Below are positions 16,542 to 25,493 of a stretch of DNA of 43,506 nucleotides, one piece after another (the stretch's first letter is position 1; the number at the start of each line of letters is the position of its first letter). Origin of the DNA: an uncultured Verrucomicrobia subdivision 3 bacterium (GTDB lineage: Bacteria; Verrucomicrobiota; Verrucomicrobiia; Limisphaerales; UBA11358); the NCBI GenBank assembly GCA_903884535.1, contig CAISEZ010000155.1, positions 1 to 43,506 of the forward strand, read 5' to 3'. The position numbers and the translations under genes were made by a program. A model generated the notes under the pieces. It had not been told where the DNA came from and searched no databases. It worked only from the letters and a program-made list of their open reading frames with translations.

Positions 16542-17753
16542 ATGTTCACGCCCGTGCCCAGAGAAAAATTCGACAAGCTGCAAATTGCAGCCTTGGTCGG
16601 ATTGATGTGCCTTGGCGCGGCGTTCGTGTTCAGCGCCACGATGGTGAGCCAGATCGAGACCGACAAGGCATGGTTCGCGCAGGTCTGGTTCCGGCAGGTC
16701 ATCTGGTATGCGCTGGGCATCGGCGTGGCGGCGGCGCTGTGCGCGGTGGATTATCACTCGCTGGCGCGGTGGTCGTTCGTGGCGTATTGGGCTATGATCC
16801 TCTGCCTCGTCGTGGTGTTGATTCCGTTCATCGGCAAGACGCACGGCTGGGGCGCGCGCCGGTGGATTGACCTGCCATTTTTCCAATTCCAACCGAGCGA
16901 ATTTGCGAAGCTGGCGTTTATTCTAGCGGCGGCGAATTTCCTCGCCCGACCGGCGGATGAATTGAAGCAGATGCATATTTTTTGGAAAGGCATCGGCCTG
17001 ATGATGCTGCCGTTCGCGCTGATTTTGAAGGAACCGGATCTGGGTTCCGCGCTGGTGTTGTTGCCGACGGGACTGGTGATGATGTTCGCCGCCGGCACGC
17101 CGAAAAAATATTTACTCCTGCTGATTGGAACGGTGAGTTTGCTCGCCGTGTTATTTCTCGCGGATTTGTTGTTCGCGCCGCTGCGCTGGCAGATTCCGAT
17201 GCAAGAATATCAGCGCAACCGGCTGCTCGTTTATTTTGGCCGGGATTACACACACTTTGCTTCGCCGAACGCCACCCCGGCGGAGCTGCAACGCCTCAAA
17301 CAACGCCAACTGGACGACGCTTACAACGTCCGCCAAGCGTTGATCTCCGTCGGCTCCGGTGGGCTGATGGGGAAAGGCTGGCGGCAGGGAACCCAGAATG
17401 CTCTGGGTTATTTGCCGCGCGCGGTGGCCCACAACGACTTTATTTTCTCGGTGATCGCCGAGGAGGAAGGGTTCGTTGGCAGCGTGATTATACTCGCGCT
17501 GTATGCGGTGGTTCTCTTCACCGGATTGAGAATCGCCGGCTCGGCGCGCGACCGCCTGGGCAAGCTCGTGGCGGTGGGCGTTGTGACGCTCATCTTCAGC
17601 CACGTTTTTATTAACATCGGAATGAACATTCGCATCATGCCCGTGACGGGTGTGCCACTGCCGCTGCTATCGTATGGCGGGTCTTCAGTGCTCGGCTCGT
17701 TGATCGCCGTGGGCTTGATGCAAAACATCCACATCCATAGAAGAGGATATTAA
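16542..17753 (+). CDS. rodA: Peptidoglycan polymerase RodA (SEDS family)
   Basis: 403 residues with about ten membrane helices. SEDS landmarks include GARRWIDLPFFQFQPSEFAKLA, LKEPDLGSALVLLPTG, and near the end HNDFIFSVIAEEEGFVG and the terminal PVTGVPLPLLSYGGSS. RodA polymerises lipid II and works with PBP2, whose gene ends 3 bases before this ATG. The next gene, rng, starts 2 bases after its stop. Confidence 0.96.
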   Translation: MFTPVPREKFDKLQIAALVGLMCLGAAFVFSATMVSQIETDKAWFAQVWFRQVIWYALGIGVAAALCAVDYHSLARWSFVAYWAMILCLVVVLIPFIGKTHGWGARRWIDLPFFQFQPSEFAKLAFILAAANFLARPADELKQMHIFWKGIGLMMLPFALILKEPDLGSALVLLPTGLVMMFAAGTPKKYLLLLIGTVSLLAVLFLADLLFAPLRWQIPMQEYQRNRLLVYFGRDYTHFASPNATPAELQRLKQRQLDDAYNVRQALISVGSGGLMGKGWRQGTQNALGYLPRAVAHNDFIFSVIAEEEGFVGSVIILALYAVVLFTGLRIAGSARDRLGKLVAVGVVTLIFSHVFINIGMNIRIMPVTGVPLPLLSYGGSSVLGSLIAVGLMQNIHIHRRGY

Positions 17754-17755
17754 AC

Positions 17756-19711
17756 ATGAGCAACAATAACTTCTCGCGACGCCGTCGCGGAGGCATGCGC
17801 TTCAAGCCCAAAGGTGGCTTGAATCCCGCTCAACAAAAACCCGACCGCGAGGCCGTTGAAGCCCGCGCCGACGTGGTGGCCGAACAGGGCGGTTCCGACC
17901 GCCTGTTCGAAAAACGCCACCAGCAGGAAATCGAACGCGCCGAAAATATCGCCGCCGGCCTGCCGCCCGAAGGCAAAGTCGAAACGCCCGCGGCGGAACA
18001 TGCGCCGCATGAGCACACGCACGAAACCCCCGCCGCGCCGGTCGCGGAGGAAACCTTCGCGCCGGTGAAAATTATCGAGCAGCCCAAGGGCCTGATCGAA
18101 ACCATCAAGTTAGCCGCGTCGAACATCGTCAAAAAAGTTCAGCGGCTGATCCGCCCTGAAAAGAAGATCTGCAAGGAAGTCATCATCAACGCCGAGACGC
18201 TCGAAACGCGCGTCGCGGTTTTGGAGGACGGCAAGCTCGAGGAATTCAACATCGAGCGCACGACCGAGGAACGCCTTGTCGGCAGCATTTTCAAGGGCAA
18301 AATCCGCAACCTTGAAGACGGCCTCAAAGCCGCGTTCGTGGACATAGGGTTCGAGAAAAATGCGTTCCTGCATTACTGGGACATCGTGCCGAATCAATTT
18401 GATTCCGGCGTGGAAATCGTCGAACGCGAAGGCCGGCGTCCGTCCAAACCGAAAATCACGCAGCGCGATATTCCGCGTCTGTATTCGCCCGGCACGGACA
18501 TCATCGTGCAGGTCACCAAAGGACCGATCGGCACCAAAGGCCCGCGCGTCACGACCAATGTCGTGCTGCCCGGCCGCTTTTTGGTGTTGCTGCCGAACTC
18601 CGACCAGTCCGGTATTTCGCGCAAGATCGAAAACATCGAGGAGCGCAAGCGCCTGAAAAAAATCCTGCGCGAGCTGCACATTCCTGAAGGCATGGGCGTC
18701 ATCATGCGCACCGCCGGCGAGAACCAGCAGAAGCGCTATTTCGTGCGGGACCTCGCGTTGCTGCTCGAAGAATGGAACGGCATCGCCGACCGCATCAAGA
18801 AACAGCCGATGGCGACGTGCGTGTTCCAGGAGCCGGATTTGATCGAACGCACCGTGCGCGATTTTCTCACCGAAGATGTCGAGCGCATCGTCGTGGACAG
18901 CCAGAAGGCCCACGACCGTATGCGCGAGATGATTTCGAAAATCTCGAAACGCTCGGCGAACAAAATTCGTTGCTACACCGAGGCGCAACCGGTGTTCGAC
19001 CGCTTCAACATTTCCAAGCAGTTGGAAAACACCTTCTCGCGGCAGGTGAATCTCAAGAGCGGCGGCGCCATCATTATTGATGAAACCGAGGCGCTCGTGG
19101 CGATTGACGTGAACACCGGCCGGCATAAAGGCGGCAAAGATCAGGAGGCGGTGATTCTGAAAGTGAATCTCGAAGCCGCCGAGGAAATCACGCGCCAGTT
19201 GCGTTTGCGCAATATGGGCGGCCTCATCGTGCTCGACTTCATCGATATGAAAGGTGGCCGCGACCGGCAGCAGGTTTACAACCGCGTGCGCGACGGTTTG
19301 CGCCGTGACAAGGCCAAGACGCACATCCTGCCGATCTCACAGCTCGGCTTGATGGAAATGACTCGTCAGCGTCACAGCGAAAGCGTCCGCGCCGCCGTTT
19401 ATGACGACTGTCCGTATTGCAAAGGCCGTGGCAAGGTGAAGAGCACCGTCACCATGAGCGTGGAAATCCAGCGCAAGCTTCAGGAAATCCTCAAGAAACG
19501 CACGCGCGACGAGAACGACTTCCAGCTCCGCATCGTCGTCAATCCGACCGTGCTGGACCGGCTGCGCACCGAAGACGAGAAGCATCTCATTGAGATGGAG
19601 AAACGTTACTTCGGCAAATTGTCCTTCCGCGCGGACACCGGCATGCACGCCGAGCAGTTCAAGATCGTGAACGTGGAAACGAACGAAGAACTCGCCAGCG
19701 TCGGCGCGTGA
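17756..19711 (+). CDS. rng: Ribonuclease G/E
   Basis: 651 residues. The catalytic core starts around residue 138 (KEVIINAETLETRVAVLEDG), with an S1-like domain (GSIFKGKIRNLEDGLKAAFVDIG), the DNase-I-like metal site VAIDVNTGR and LDFIDMKGG, and the zinc-link CPYCKGRGK. The enzyme makes endonucleolytic cuts in mRNA and rRNA precursors. The N-terminal ~135 residues are extra relative to E. coli RNase G: an Arg-rich start (SRRRRGGMRFKPKGG) that may bind RNA, then an acidic His/Glu/Pro stretch. The link of rng to mreBCD/rodA is a common arrangement. A terminator follows. Confidence 0.95.
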   Translation: MSNNNFSRRRRGGMRFKPKGGLNPAQQKPDREAVEARADVVAEQGGSDRLFEKRHQQEIERAENIAAGLPPEGKVETPAAEHAPHEHTHETPAAPVAEETFAPVKIIEQPKGLIETIKLAASNIVKKVQRLIRPEKKICKEVIINAETLETRVAVLEDGKLEEFNIERTTEERLVGSIFKGKIRNLEDGLKAAFVDIGFEKNAFLHYWDIVPNQFDSGVEIVEREGRRPSKPKITQRDIPRLYSPGTDIIVQVTKGPIGTKGPRVTTNVVLPGRFLVLLPNSDQSGISRKIENIEERKRLKKILRELHIPEGMGVIMRTAGENQQKRYFVRDLALLLEEWNGIADRIKKQPMATCVFQEPDLIERTVRDFLTEDVERIVVDSQKAHDRMREMISKISKRSANKIRCYTEAQPVFDRFNISKQLENTFSRQVNLKSGGAIIIDETEALVAIDVNTGRHKGGKDQEAVILKVNLEAAEEITRQLRLRNMGGLIVLDFIDMKGGRDRQQVYNRVRDGLRRDKAKTHILPISQLGLMEMTRQRHSESVRAAVYDDCPYCKGRGKVKSTVTMSVEIQRKLQEILKKRTRDENDFQLRIVVNPTVLDRLRTEDEKHLIEMEKRYFGKLSFRADTGMHAEQFKIVNVETNEELASVGA

Positions 19712-19729
19712 GATAAATCTGCAAACACT

Positions 19730-19761
19730 AAACGCCCCGCGAGCCATCGCGGGGCGTTTTT
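19730..19761 (+). terminator. Rho-independent terminator of the mre-rng operon
   Basis: AAACGCCCCGCGA and TCGCGGGGCGTTT form a 13-bp stem around the loop GCCA, with a T run completing the signal. Located 18 bases after the rng stop. Confidence 0.95.
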
Positions 19762-19825
19762 TATTCAGTCGCTTGAAGCCGCGGTGGTGAGGCCGCTCAT
19801 GCTTTTCTTCCGGCGATTGAGTTGG

Positions 19826-19843
19826 AGCCGACTCACGTCGGCT
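19826..19843. repeat. Short intergenic hairpin, dispersed-repeat style
   Basis: AGCCGAC and GTCGGCT pair perfectly around TCAC, within the phrase GTTGGAGCCGACTCACGTCG. There is no T run after it on the plus strand. It lies between the rng terminator and the end of the convergent MFS gene and looks like a small palindromic repeat unit. Confidence 0.45.
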
Positions 19844-19876
19844 GCTACACAAAACTCGCCAGTGGCGGCGCGCGTT

Positions 19877-21055
19877 TTAATTTTTTTCGCGGCCGGCTTG
19901 CCAAATCGTCACCAACCCGCCGAGACCGCACAGCAGCAGCGCGCTCACGGCATACGCGCCGGCATTGGAGTTTTGTGATGCAAACTGGAGCGATACCGCG
20001 CCGACCGCCGGGCCAAAAAAGTTTCCTGCGCCGATGGCCGCCTCGTGAATGCCGCCGTGTTCACTTTTGCTATCACTCGCGTCCATCGAATAAAACAGCG
20101 ACGAATAATAAATCAGCCCGATGGCCACGCCGAAAAAAAGTTGCGCGATGATCAGCACCGCGAGGCTCGGCACGATGAGAATTGCGGCGAACGACAGCAC
20201 GAGCGCGCTAAATGCCGTCACCAGCCAGCGGAAACGGTAATGCCAGCCCGGCCAACGCCACAATGCCACGAACGCCGCCAGCCGCACGAAACCCCAAAGC
20301 GAACACGCGAAGCCCGCAAACATTGGTGATAAATGAAATTTCGCCGCCACGCCCGGCAGCACGGCGAGGAGCGTATTGATGGCGATGTAGGCGAACGGAT
20401 TGGCCAGCCACGCGAGCTGTTGAAACATTTTGGCGCGCGCCGGTCCGGGATGGTTCGCGTCGTGCGACAAGACGGAATGATTTTCGGCGATGGCCGGCTT
20501 TGGCATTTTTTCCAGCCACAGCGTCAGCCCGAACTGCGTGATGAAAATACCCAGCGGAATGTAAAAAATACTGTGGTAGCCCAATTTTTCGATGAGCATG
20601 CCGCCGAGGAAAAACGCGACTGCATTCGTCGCTGCCCAGGTGATGTTGTAGATGCCGACGGCGGACGGCACGCGGTCGGGCGTCTCGTTTTCGCTGATGA
20701 GCGCCTCCAGCACTGGCCAGGTGAAACACATGCCGAACGTGGCCGCCACGGCGGCGATGATTTCGCCGGTCGCCGAACCCAGTTGTGAACCGACCAGCAG
20801 CGCGCCGGCCATGATGCCGAAGCCAAGTTTAAGCGCATTGAAATAGCCCCAGCGCTGCGCGAGCCGGCCGGCCTGCCAGGACGACAGCGCGTAGCAAAGC
20901 CCAAGCAGCGCGGCGACGGCGAGGTTTGCTTTGTCGCTGAAACCGAATTTCGCCTGCAGGAAGAAATAGAGGTAATTGAAATACAACACCGTGGCGAAGG
21001 AGTTCAGGCCTTCGATGGTGAAGCAGAGCCGCTGACGCTTTTGTCGAATGTTCAC
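19877..21055 (-). CDS. Major facilitator superfamily transporter
   Basis: 392 residues from a GTG at 21055 whose GTGA overlaps the stop of the upstream NUDIX gene; an in-frame extension to 21424 runs through that gene and is not real. About twelve hydrophobic helices, with a basic loop SSWQAGRLAQRWGYFNALK after helix 2 (the usual MFS signature place) and a charged central loop (KMPKPAIAENHS). The substrate is not evident. Typical size for a 12-helix permease. Coupling to a NUDIX hydrolase suggests co-regulation but not a clear pathway. Confidence 0.88.
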   Translation of the reverse strand: MNIRQKRQRLCFTIEGLNSFATVLYFNYLYFFLQAKFGFSDKANLAVAALLGLCYALSSWQAGRLAQRWGYFNALKLGFGIMAGALLVGSQLGSATGEIIAAVAATFGMCFTWPVLEALISENETPDRVPSAVGIYNITWAATNAVAFFLGGMLIEKLGYHSIFYIPLGIFITQFGLTLWLEKMPKPAIAENHSVLSHDANHPGPARAKMFQQLAWLANPFAYIAINTLLAVLPGVAAKFHLSPMFAGFACSLWGFVRLAAFVALWRWPGWHYRFRWLVTAFSALVLSFAAILIVPSLAVLIIAQLFFGVAIGLIYYSSLFYSMDASDSKSEHGGIHEAAIGAGNFFGPAVGAVSLQFASQNSNAGAYAVSALLLCGLGGLVTIWQAGREKN

Positions 21056-21519
21056 GCGGCGGCGGTGATTTCGGCGAGCGCCTGGCGGCAATACCATTTC
21101 ACCGCGTCGGTCATCGGCGGCGACAGTGTTTCCAGTTCGTCGCGGCTGCACCAGCGGATGTCGTGATGCTCGGCGGTGGCGAGTTTTACTGCGGCGGAAT
21201 TTTTTGGGCGCGCCCAGTAGATCATGCCGATGTGCTCGTGCGTTTCGTTGATGCGGTGGATGTCGAGAAAGCGCGGCGCGAGCAGCGCGCGGGTGCCGGG
21301 CGAGGTCGTGGGCGGACGTTCGCCGAGCAGTTCCACGTCGAGGCCGCTTTCTTCCTTGGCCTCGCGCAGCGCGGCCTGCTCCGGATCTTCGTCCAGCTCG
21401 ATGTGTCCGCCGAGCGGCAACCACTTGTCGAGCTTGCGATGGTGGATGACGAGAATCTTCGCGGCGTGAACAATGAAAATCGCGACGGTAAAATCAATTT
21501 TTTCGTGAATGTGGGCCAT
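21052..21519 (-). CDS. NUDIX hydrolase
   Basis: 155 residues. The NUDIX box is intact: GGHIELDEDPEQAALREA then KEESGLDVE, fitting Gx5Ex7REUxEExGU. These enzymes cleave nucleoside diphosphates linked to another group; the substrate cannot be told from sequence. The start MAHIHEKIDF leads directly into the first strand. First gene of a two-gene unit with the MFS transporter (4-base overlap). Confidence 0.92.
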   Translation of the reverse strand: MAHIHEKIDFTVAIFIVHAAKILVIHHRKLDKWLPLGGHIELDEDPEQAALREAKEESGLDVELLGERPPTTSPGTRALLAPRFLDIHRINETHEHIGMIYWARPKNSAAVKLATAEHHDIRWCSRDELETLSPPMTDAVKWYCRQALAEITAAA

Positions 21520-21589
21520 AGACTATGTGGTGAACTGCCAAACGTTAAATCAATTGCGACGCAGACTTTAACAAGTTGCGGTCCCGATA

Positions 21590-21624
21590 AAATAAAAAAC
21601 GCCCCGACGCGAGCCGGGGCGTTT
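21590..21624 (-). terminator. Rho-independent terminator of the korAB operon
   Basis: Read on the minus strand, AAACGCCCCG and CGGGGCGTTT form a 10-bp stem with an 8-base loop, followed by TTTATTTTAT. It lies 15 bases past the stop of the beta-subunit gene. Confidence 0.9.
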
Positions 21625-21638
21625 GGCGTCGAGATGAT

Positions 21639-22568
21639 TTATTTCATCTTGTCGAAATTCTTCTGCAAGATCTGCCAGTCTTTCAGGCCAGCGGTTTTGC
21701 TTTGATAAGACTTGATGATTTCCGCTTCGCGCGCATTCTTCGTCGGCTTGCTGTTCTTGTAGAAAATGCCGAAGTGGCCGGGGAAATCCGTGCCGGCGAG
21801 CTTGTAAGCCGCGAGTTCGTCCGTGACGTCGTGGCTCTTTGGAACTTCATTGAACACGCCGCCTTTGCGCGGATTGCTCGAGTCAAATGCGCCTTCGTAA
21901 AACTCAACGCACTCGCTCAGGCATTCGATGAAACTGAAGCCGTCGTGATCCATCGCGGCTTCCATCATCTGCAAGACGTGGTTCGGATTCGTGTGCGTGG
22001 TGCGCGCGACGAACGTGGCGCCGGCGGCGATGGCCTGCTTGAGCGGGTTGATCGGATAATCCACCGCGCCCCAGATGTCGGTCTTGCTCTTGAAGCCGAG
22101 CGGCGACGTGGGCGAGGTCTGTTTTTTGGTGAGGCCGTAAACCCAATTGTCCATCACGCAATAGGTCATCTTGATGTTCTTGCGTGCGGTGTGGGTGAAA
22201 TGATTGCCGCCAATCGAAAACGCATCGCCGTCGCCGCCGAACACGAAGACGTGCAGATCGGGCCGCGACAGGGAAATGCCGCTGGCGAAGGGCAGCGCGC
22301 GGCCGTGGATGTAATGCGCACCGTGCGCCTGCACGAAATACGGGAAGCGGCTGGAGCAGCCGATGCCCGCGATGGTGGTGATTTTTTCATGCCACATCTT
22401 GCGCTTTTCAATTAGCTTGAAATACAGCGCGAGCACGGAAAAATCACCGCAGCCGGGGCACCACGTCGGATGGTCGGCGGCGACTTCTTTTTTGGTCAGC
22501 CCCTTGCGTTCCTCAGTCGGAGGAGTGGTGGTGCTGACGACGGGTTTGGCTAACAAAGTTTCGCTCAT
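21639..22568 (-). CDS. korB: 2-oxoacid:ferredoxin oxidoreductase, beta subunit
   Basis: 309 residues. TPP-binding features: WCPGCGDFSVL with the cluster/TPP-associated cysteines, GIGCSSRFPYFV, HGRALPFASGI, and the Mg-TPP motif FGGDGDAFSIGGNHF. The enzyme oxidatively decarboxylates a 2-oxoacid to acyl-CoA, passing electrons to ferredoxin. The two-subunit form with a gamma-alpha fusion, encoded just upstream, is typical of 2-oxoglutarate (Kor) enzymes, though other 2-oxoacids are possible. The gap to the alpha gene is 18 bases; a terminator follows. Confidence 0.93.
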   Translation of the reverse strand: MSETLLAKPVVSTTTPPTEERKGLTKKEVAADHPTWCPGCGDFSVLALYFKLIEKRKMWHEKITTIAGIGCSSRFPYFVQAHGAHYIHGRALPFASGISLSRPDLHVFVFGGDGDAFSIGGNHFTHTARKNIKMTYCVMDNWVYGLTKKQTSPTSPLGFKSKTDIWGAVDYPINPLKQAIAAGATFVARTTHTNPNHVLQMMEAAMDHDGFSFIECLSECVEFYEGAFDSSNPRKGGVFNEVPKSHDVTDELAAYKLAGTDFPGHFGIFYKNSKPTKNAREAEIIKSYQSKTAGLKDWQILQKNFDKMK

Positions 22569-22586
22569 AAGTTTTGGCGGTTAAAA

Positions 22587-24410
22587 TTAAATTTTACGCA
22601 GGCCGGCGGACAAATTGGTTTTGGTGCGTTCGAGAATTTCCTTCACCTTCCACGTGAGGCCGTCGGTCTTGTTGATGCCTTGAATCTTCGGATCGCAATA
22701 ACGGGCGCGCAGAATCGCCCCGAACTGGCCGAAGCCGTAGAGGCCTTCGTCATTCATCTCGACGACGAGGACGTGGTTAAAGCCGGAGAAAATATTTTCC
22801 AGCCCGTTCGGCAACGGGTTGATGTGCTTGAGGTGGATCGAGGACACGCTGTCGCCGGCGGCGCGCGCGCGGTCCACGGCTTCCTTGATCGGACCTTCGG
22901 TGGAACCCCAGCCGACCAGCAAAACATTGCCTTCGGACGGACCGTAAATCTTCGGCACCGGCAAGGTCGCGGCAAGTGCCTGCAATTTCTTGCGGCGTTT
23001 GGCGGTCATCTGCATGTGCAATTTCGGCGAGCCAGTCGGATGGCCGAGCTCGTCGTGTTCCAGGCCGGTGACGATCGGATATTTGCCGCTGTTGATTTTC
23101 GTGCCCGGCGGAACGTGATGCGAAATGCCGTTGGCATTGGACAGGTCGTAAGGTTTGTGGTCGGCAATCGGCGTGAAGTCCGGCGAAATATCCTGGCAAA
23201 CTTTTTCTAGGTTCGGTTCCACAAACGCCTCGATGCGCGTGGCGATGCCCTGGTCGGTCAGCAAAATCACCGGCACGCTGTATTTGCGCGCGATGTTCAC
23301 GGCTTCAATCGCCATGTAAAAACAATCCTCGACGTTCGCCGGCGCGATGACGACGCGCGGGGCGTCGCCGTGACCGCCGTTGACCGCGATGTTCAAATCC
23401 GACTGCTCGATGTTCGTCGGCATGCCGGTCGACGGCCCGCCGCGCTGCACGTCAATAATGACCAGCGGCATTTCCGCCATGATCGCCCAGCCGAGCGCCT
23501 CAGTCTTGAGCGAAATTCCGGGACCGCTCGAACCGGTGACCGCGACGCGACCGGCGTAGCTGCCGCCGATGGCCATCGAGATGGCCGCGATTTCGTCTTC
23601 GGTCTGGATGAAGCAGCCACCGTATTTCGGCAGTTCGCGGCGGAGCAATTCCATGATGTCCGTCCACGGCGTAATCGGATAACCCGCGCCAAAACGCACG
23701 CCGGCAGCGATGAGTCCGTAGCCGATGGCTTCGTTGCCGTTCATGACGACCTGATGGCCGTCTTTTTTCTGCGCGTCAACGAACTTGAAAGTTTCGAGCA
23801 CGTTGCCAAGCGGATTCGCGTGGCCGGCATGGAACGCGGCGAGCGCGTTGTTTAAAATGCTCGGGTCTTTGCCGGTGAAGCGTTCGCCAATCAATTTTTC
23901 CAGCTTCGGCATGTTCAAATCGAACATCTTGGCGATGAGGCCGAGCGCGAAAATATTTTTACCCTTGTCCTTGGCGGTGCCGCCGATGGCTTCGACCGTC
24001 AGGCCGGAAATCGGAATGCCAAGATGGTGATACGTTTTTTTGAGATCTTCATTTGGCACGACGTGGTCGGAATCGTAAAGCACGATGCCGCCTTTCTTGA
24101 GCGAGGCCAGATGCGCGTCGTAGCTGTGCTGGTAAAACGCGAGCAGCACGTCGGCTTCGTCGCCAGAACTCAAAACCTCGCCGCTGCCCATGCGGACTTG
24201 AAAGATGGACGCGCCGCCGGAAATGGTGGCTGGAATGGTCATGAACGTCATGACTTCCTGTTCGCTCCGGCCGGCGAGCCGTGCGAGAAAACCGCCGATG
24301 GCCTGGATGCCGTCCTGCGAATTGCCGGCGATGCGGATCACCACTTCGTTGATCTGCGAAACTTTCTGCGCACCACCCGATGACGGTGCCTTTTCAATTG
24401 TATCACTCAT
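22587..24410 (-). CDS. korA: 2-oxoacid:ferredoxin oxidoreductase, fused gamma-alpha subunit
   Basis: 607 residues from the ATG at 24410, which has GAGG four bases upstream; an in-frame start at 24443 was not preferred. Residues ~25-200 are the gamma domain (IRIAGNSQDGIQAIGGFLARL, IPATISGGAS), the rest the alpha domain with GYPITPWT, EDEIAAISMAIGGSYAG, GSSGPGISLKTEALG and the RGGPSTGMPT loop. With the beta subunit it forms a cytoplasmic enzyme feeding the TCA cycle in either direction. Transcribed from a promoter with a palindrome over it (24491-24523). Confidence 0.94.
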   Translation of the reverse strand: MSDTIEKAPSSGGAQKVSQINEVVIRIAGNSQDGIQAIGGFLARLAGRSEQEVMTFMTIPATISGGASIFQVRMGSGEVLSSGDEADVLLAFYQHSYDAHLASLKKGGIVLYDSDHVVPNEDLKKTYHHLGIPISGLTVEAIGGTAKDKGKNIFALGLIAKMFDLNMPKLEKLIGERFTGKDPSILNNALAAFHAGHANPLGNVLETFKFVDAQKKDGHQVVMNGNEAIGYGLIAAGVRFGAGYPITPWTDIMELLRRELPKYGGCFIQTEDEIAAISMAIGGSYAGRVAVTGSSGPGISLKTEALGWAIMAEMPLVIIDVQRGGPSTGMPTNIEQSDLNIAVNGGHGDAPRVVIAPANVEDCFYMAIEAVNIARKYSVPVILLTDQGIATRIEAFVEPNLEKVCQDISPDFTPIADHKPYDLSNANGISHHVPPGTKINSGKYPIVTGLEHDELGHPTGSPKLHMQMTAKRRKKLQALAATLPVPKIYGPSEGNVLLVGWGSTEGPIKEAVDRARAAGDSVSSIHLKHINPLPNGLENIFSGFNHVLVVEMNDEGLYGFGQFGAILRARYCDPKIQGINKTDGLTWKVKEILERTKTNLSAGLRKI

Positions 24411-24490
24411 GGAACCTCGAATTAAAAGATTGACTGACTGCAAAGGAGATTTTGACGACTGAAGACAAATCAGTGCGACACCAATGCCAT

Positions 24491-24523
24491 GACACGTTAA
24501 ATGACTTTAGGGGAACGTGTCAA
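24491..24523 (-). promoter_or_regulatory. Promoter with overlapping palindrome upstream of korAB
   Basis: On the minus strand, TTGACA (24523-24518), a 16-base spacer and TTTAAC (24501-24496) form a fair promoter. GACACGTT (24491-24498) and AACGTGTC (24514-24521) are perfect 8-base inverted repeats covering both boxes, a layout expected of a repressor operator. The rest of the 285-base gap between korA and the TPR gene is AT-rich and otherwise empty to my eye. Confidence 0.5.
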
Positions 24524-24695
24524 TTTCTAATCCAATGTATATGTCGTTAATTACAAGCATAATACAAAATACGCGCCGTCGCCGGCCGGCAGGCGAAAAG
24601 AGGCGATTAGCAATACTGATTAAAGGCTTGAACAAAATGAGCGCGTTCCGCGGCTTGCGCCCGGCGGCAAGCGTGCGTTAGCGTGAGTTTAACCG

Positions 24696-25184
24696 ATGAC
24701 TGCCCAGGAACAATTTGACGACGCGATGTTTGATTTCAGCCGGGGCGATTTCTCCAGCGCCGCGGCCAAGATGAAAACGGTTCTTGCCGCCGAGCCGGAA
24801 CATTTCGACGCGCAGCTCGCGCTGGGTATGGCGCAGTATCGACTGGGCGATTTTGCCGGCGCGATTGCCGAAGGTCACAAGGCTGAAAAACTGCGGCCCA
24901 AGGAACAGCTCGTCCACACCAACCTTTCCTTGTTCTACATGAAATTCGGCGACAAGGTGACTGCCGAACACCACGGTTTGCAGGCGCGCATCGCCGGCTG
25001 GCGGGCAGAAAATCAAGCGGCGAAATCCAATGAGCCGGCAACAGAAGCAATCGCCGATCCGGAATTGCAAATGGCTAGGCCGAAGCCGCCCACCGTCAAA
25101 GTGGTGCGCATGCCCGATAAATTTCCCGAGCAACCGTGGAAGAAAAAAAACGAAAGCACGAACTCACCAACGAAGCCGTCATAA
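24696..25184 (+). CDS. TPR-repeat protein
   Basis: 162 residues. Three helical hairpins of TPR type are visible: EQFDDAMFDFSRGDFSSAA, AQLALGMAQYRLGDFAGAIAEGHKA, VHTNLSLFYMKFGDKVTAE. The C-terminal third is polar and ends with Lys-rich PWKKKNESTNSPTKPS. No signal peptide, so cytosolic; such small TPR proteins mediate protein contacts. The gene ends 20 bases before the start of the next small gene. Confidence 0.75.
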   Translation: MTAQEQFDDAMFDFSRGDFSSAAAKMKTVLAAEPEHFDAQLALGMAQYRLGDFAGAIAEGHKAEKLRPKEQLVHTNLSLFYMKFGDKVTAEHHGLQARIAGWRAENQAAKSNEPATEAIADPELQMARPKPPTVKVVRMPDKFPEQPWKKKNESTNSPTKPS

Positions 25185-25204
25185 TTTTTAAAACCAAATC
25201 ACCG

Positions 25205-25489
25205 ATGAAATCTTCTTACGAACTGGCCATGGAACGGCTCAATAAAAACGCGCCTTCCGCCAAACTCACCCCGGCGCAAAAAAAGCAGTTGGCCGAATTA
25301 GAGTCCCGCTATACCGCCAAAATCGCCGAACGCGAAATCGCCTTGAAAGGTGAGATGGCGCAAGCCGCCGCGGCGGGGGATGAGGAAAAAGCGGAAATGC
25401 TCCGGCAGCAATTGGGCCGCGAACGCAAAAAAATCCAGTCCGAGCTGGAGGACAAAAAAGACGCGGTGCGCCGCCCGGCCAAGTCGTAG
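25205..25489 (+). CDS. Small coiled-coil protein
   Basis: 94 residues from MKSSYELAMERLNK; an in-frame start at 25136 would overlap the TPR gene by 49 bases and was not preferred. Almost wholly helical and charged (LTPAQKKQLAELESRYTAKIAEREIALKGEM, EEKAEMLRQQLGRERKKIQSELEDKK), so probably a coiled coil. Function unknown. Follows the TPR gene closely and is convergent with the receiver-kinase gene, 4 bases apart. Confidence 0.7.
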   Translation: MKSSYELAMERLNKNAPSAKLTPAQKKQLAELESRYTAKIAEREIALKGEMAQAAAAGDEEKAEMLRQQLGRERKKIQSELEDKKDAVRRPAKS

Positions 25490-25493
25490 TTTT

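Noticed and set aside
18110-19324. Minus-strand open frame of 404 codons opposite rng
   Set aside because: It lies entirely within the unmistakable RNase G/E gene; high GC lengthens antisense frames.
21056-21424. N-terminal extension of the MFS transporter
   Set aside because: The extension is Arg/His-rich, overlaps the intact NUDIX gene, and a GTGA start/stop overlap gives a normal-length permease.
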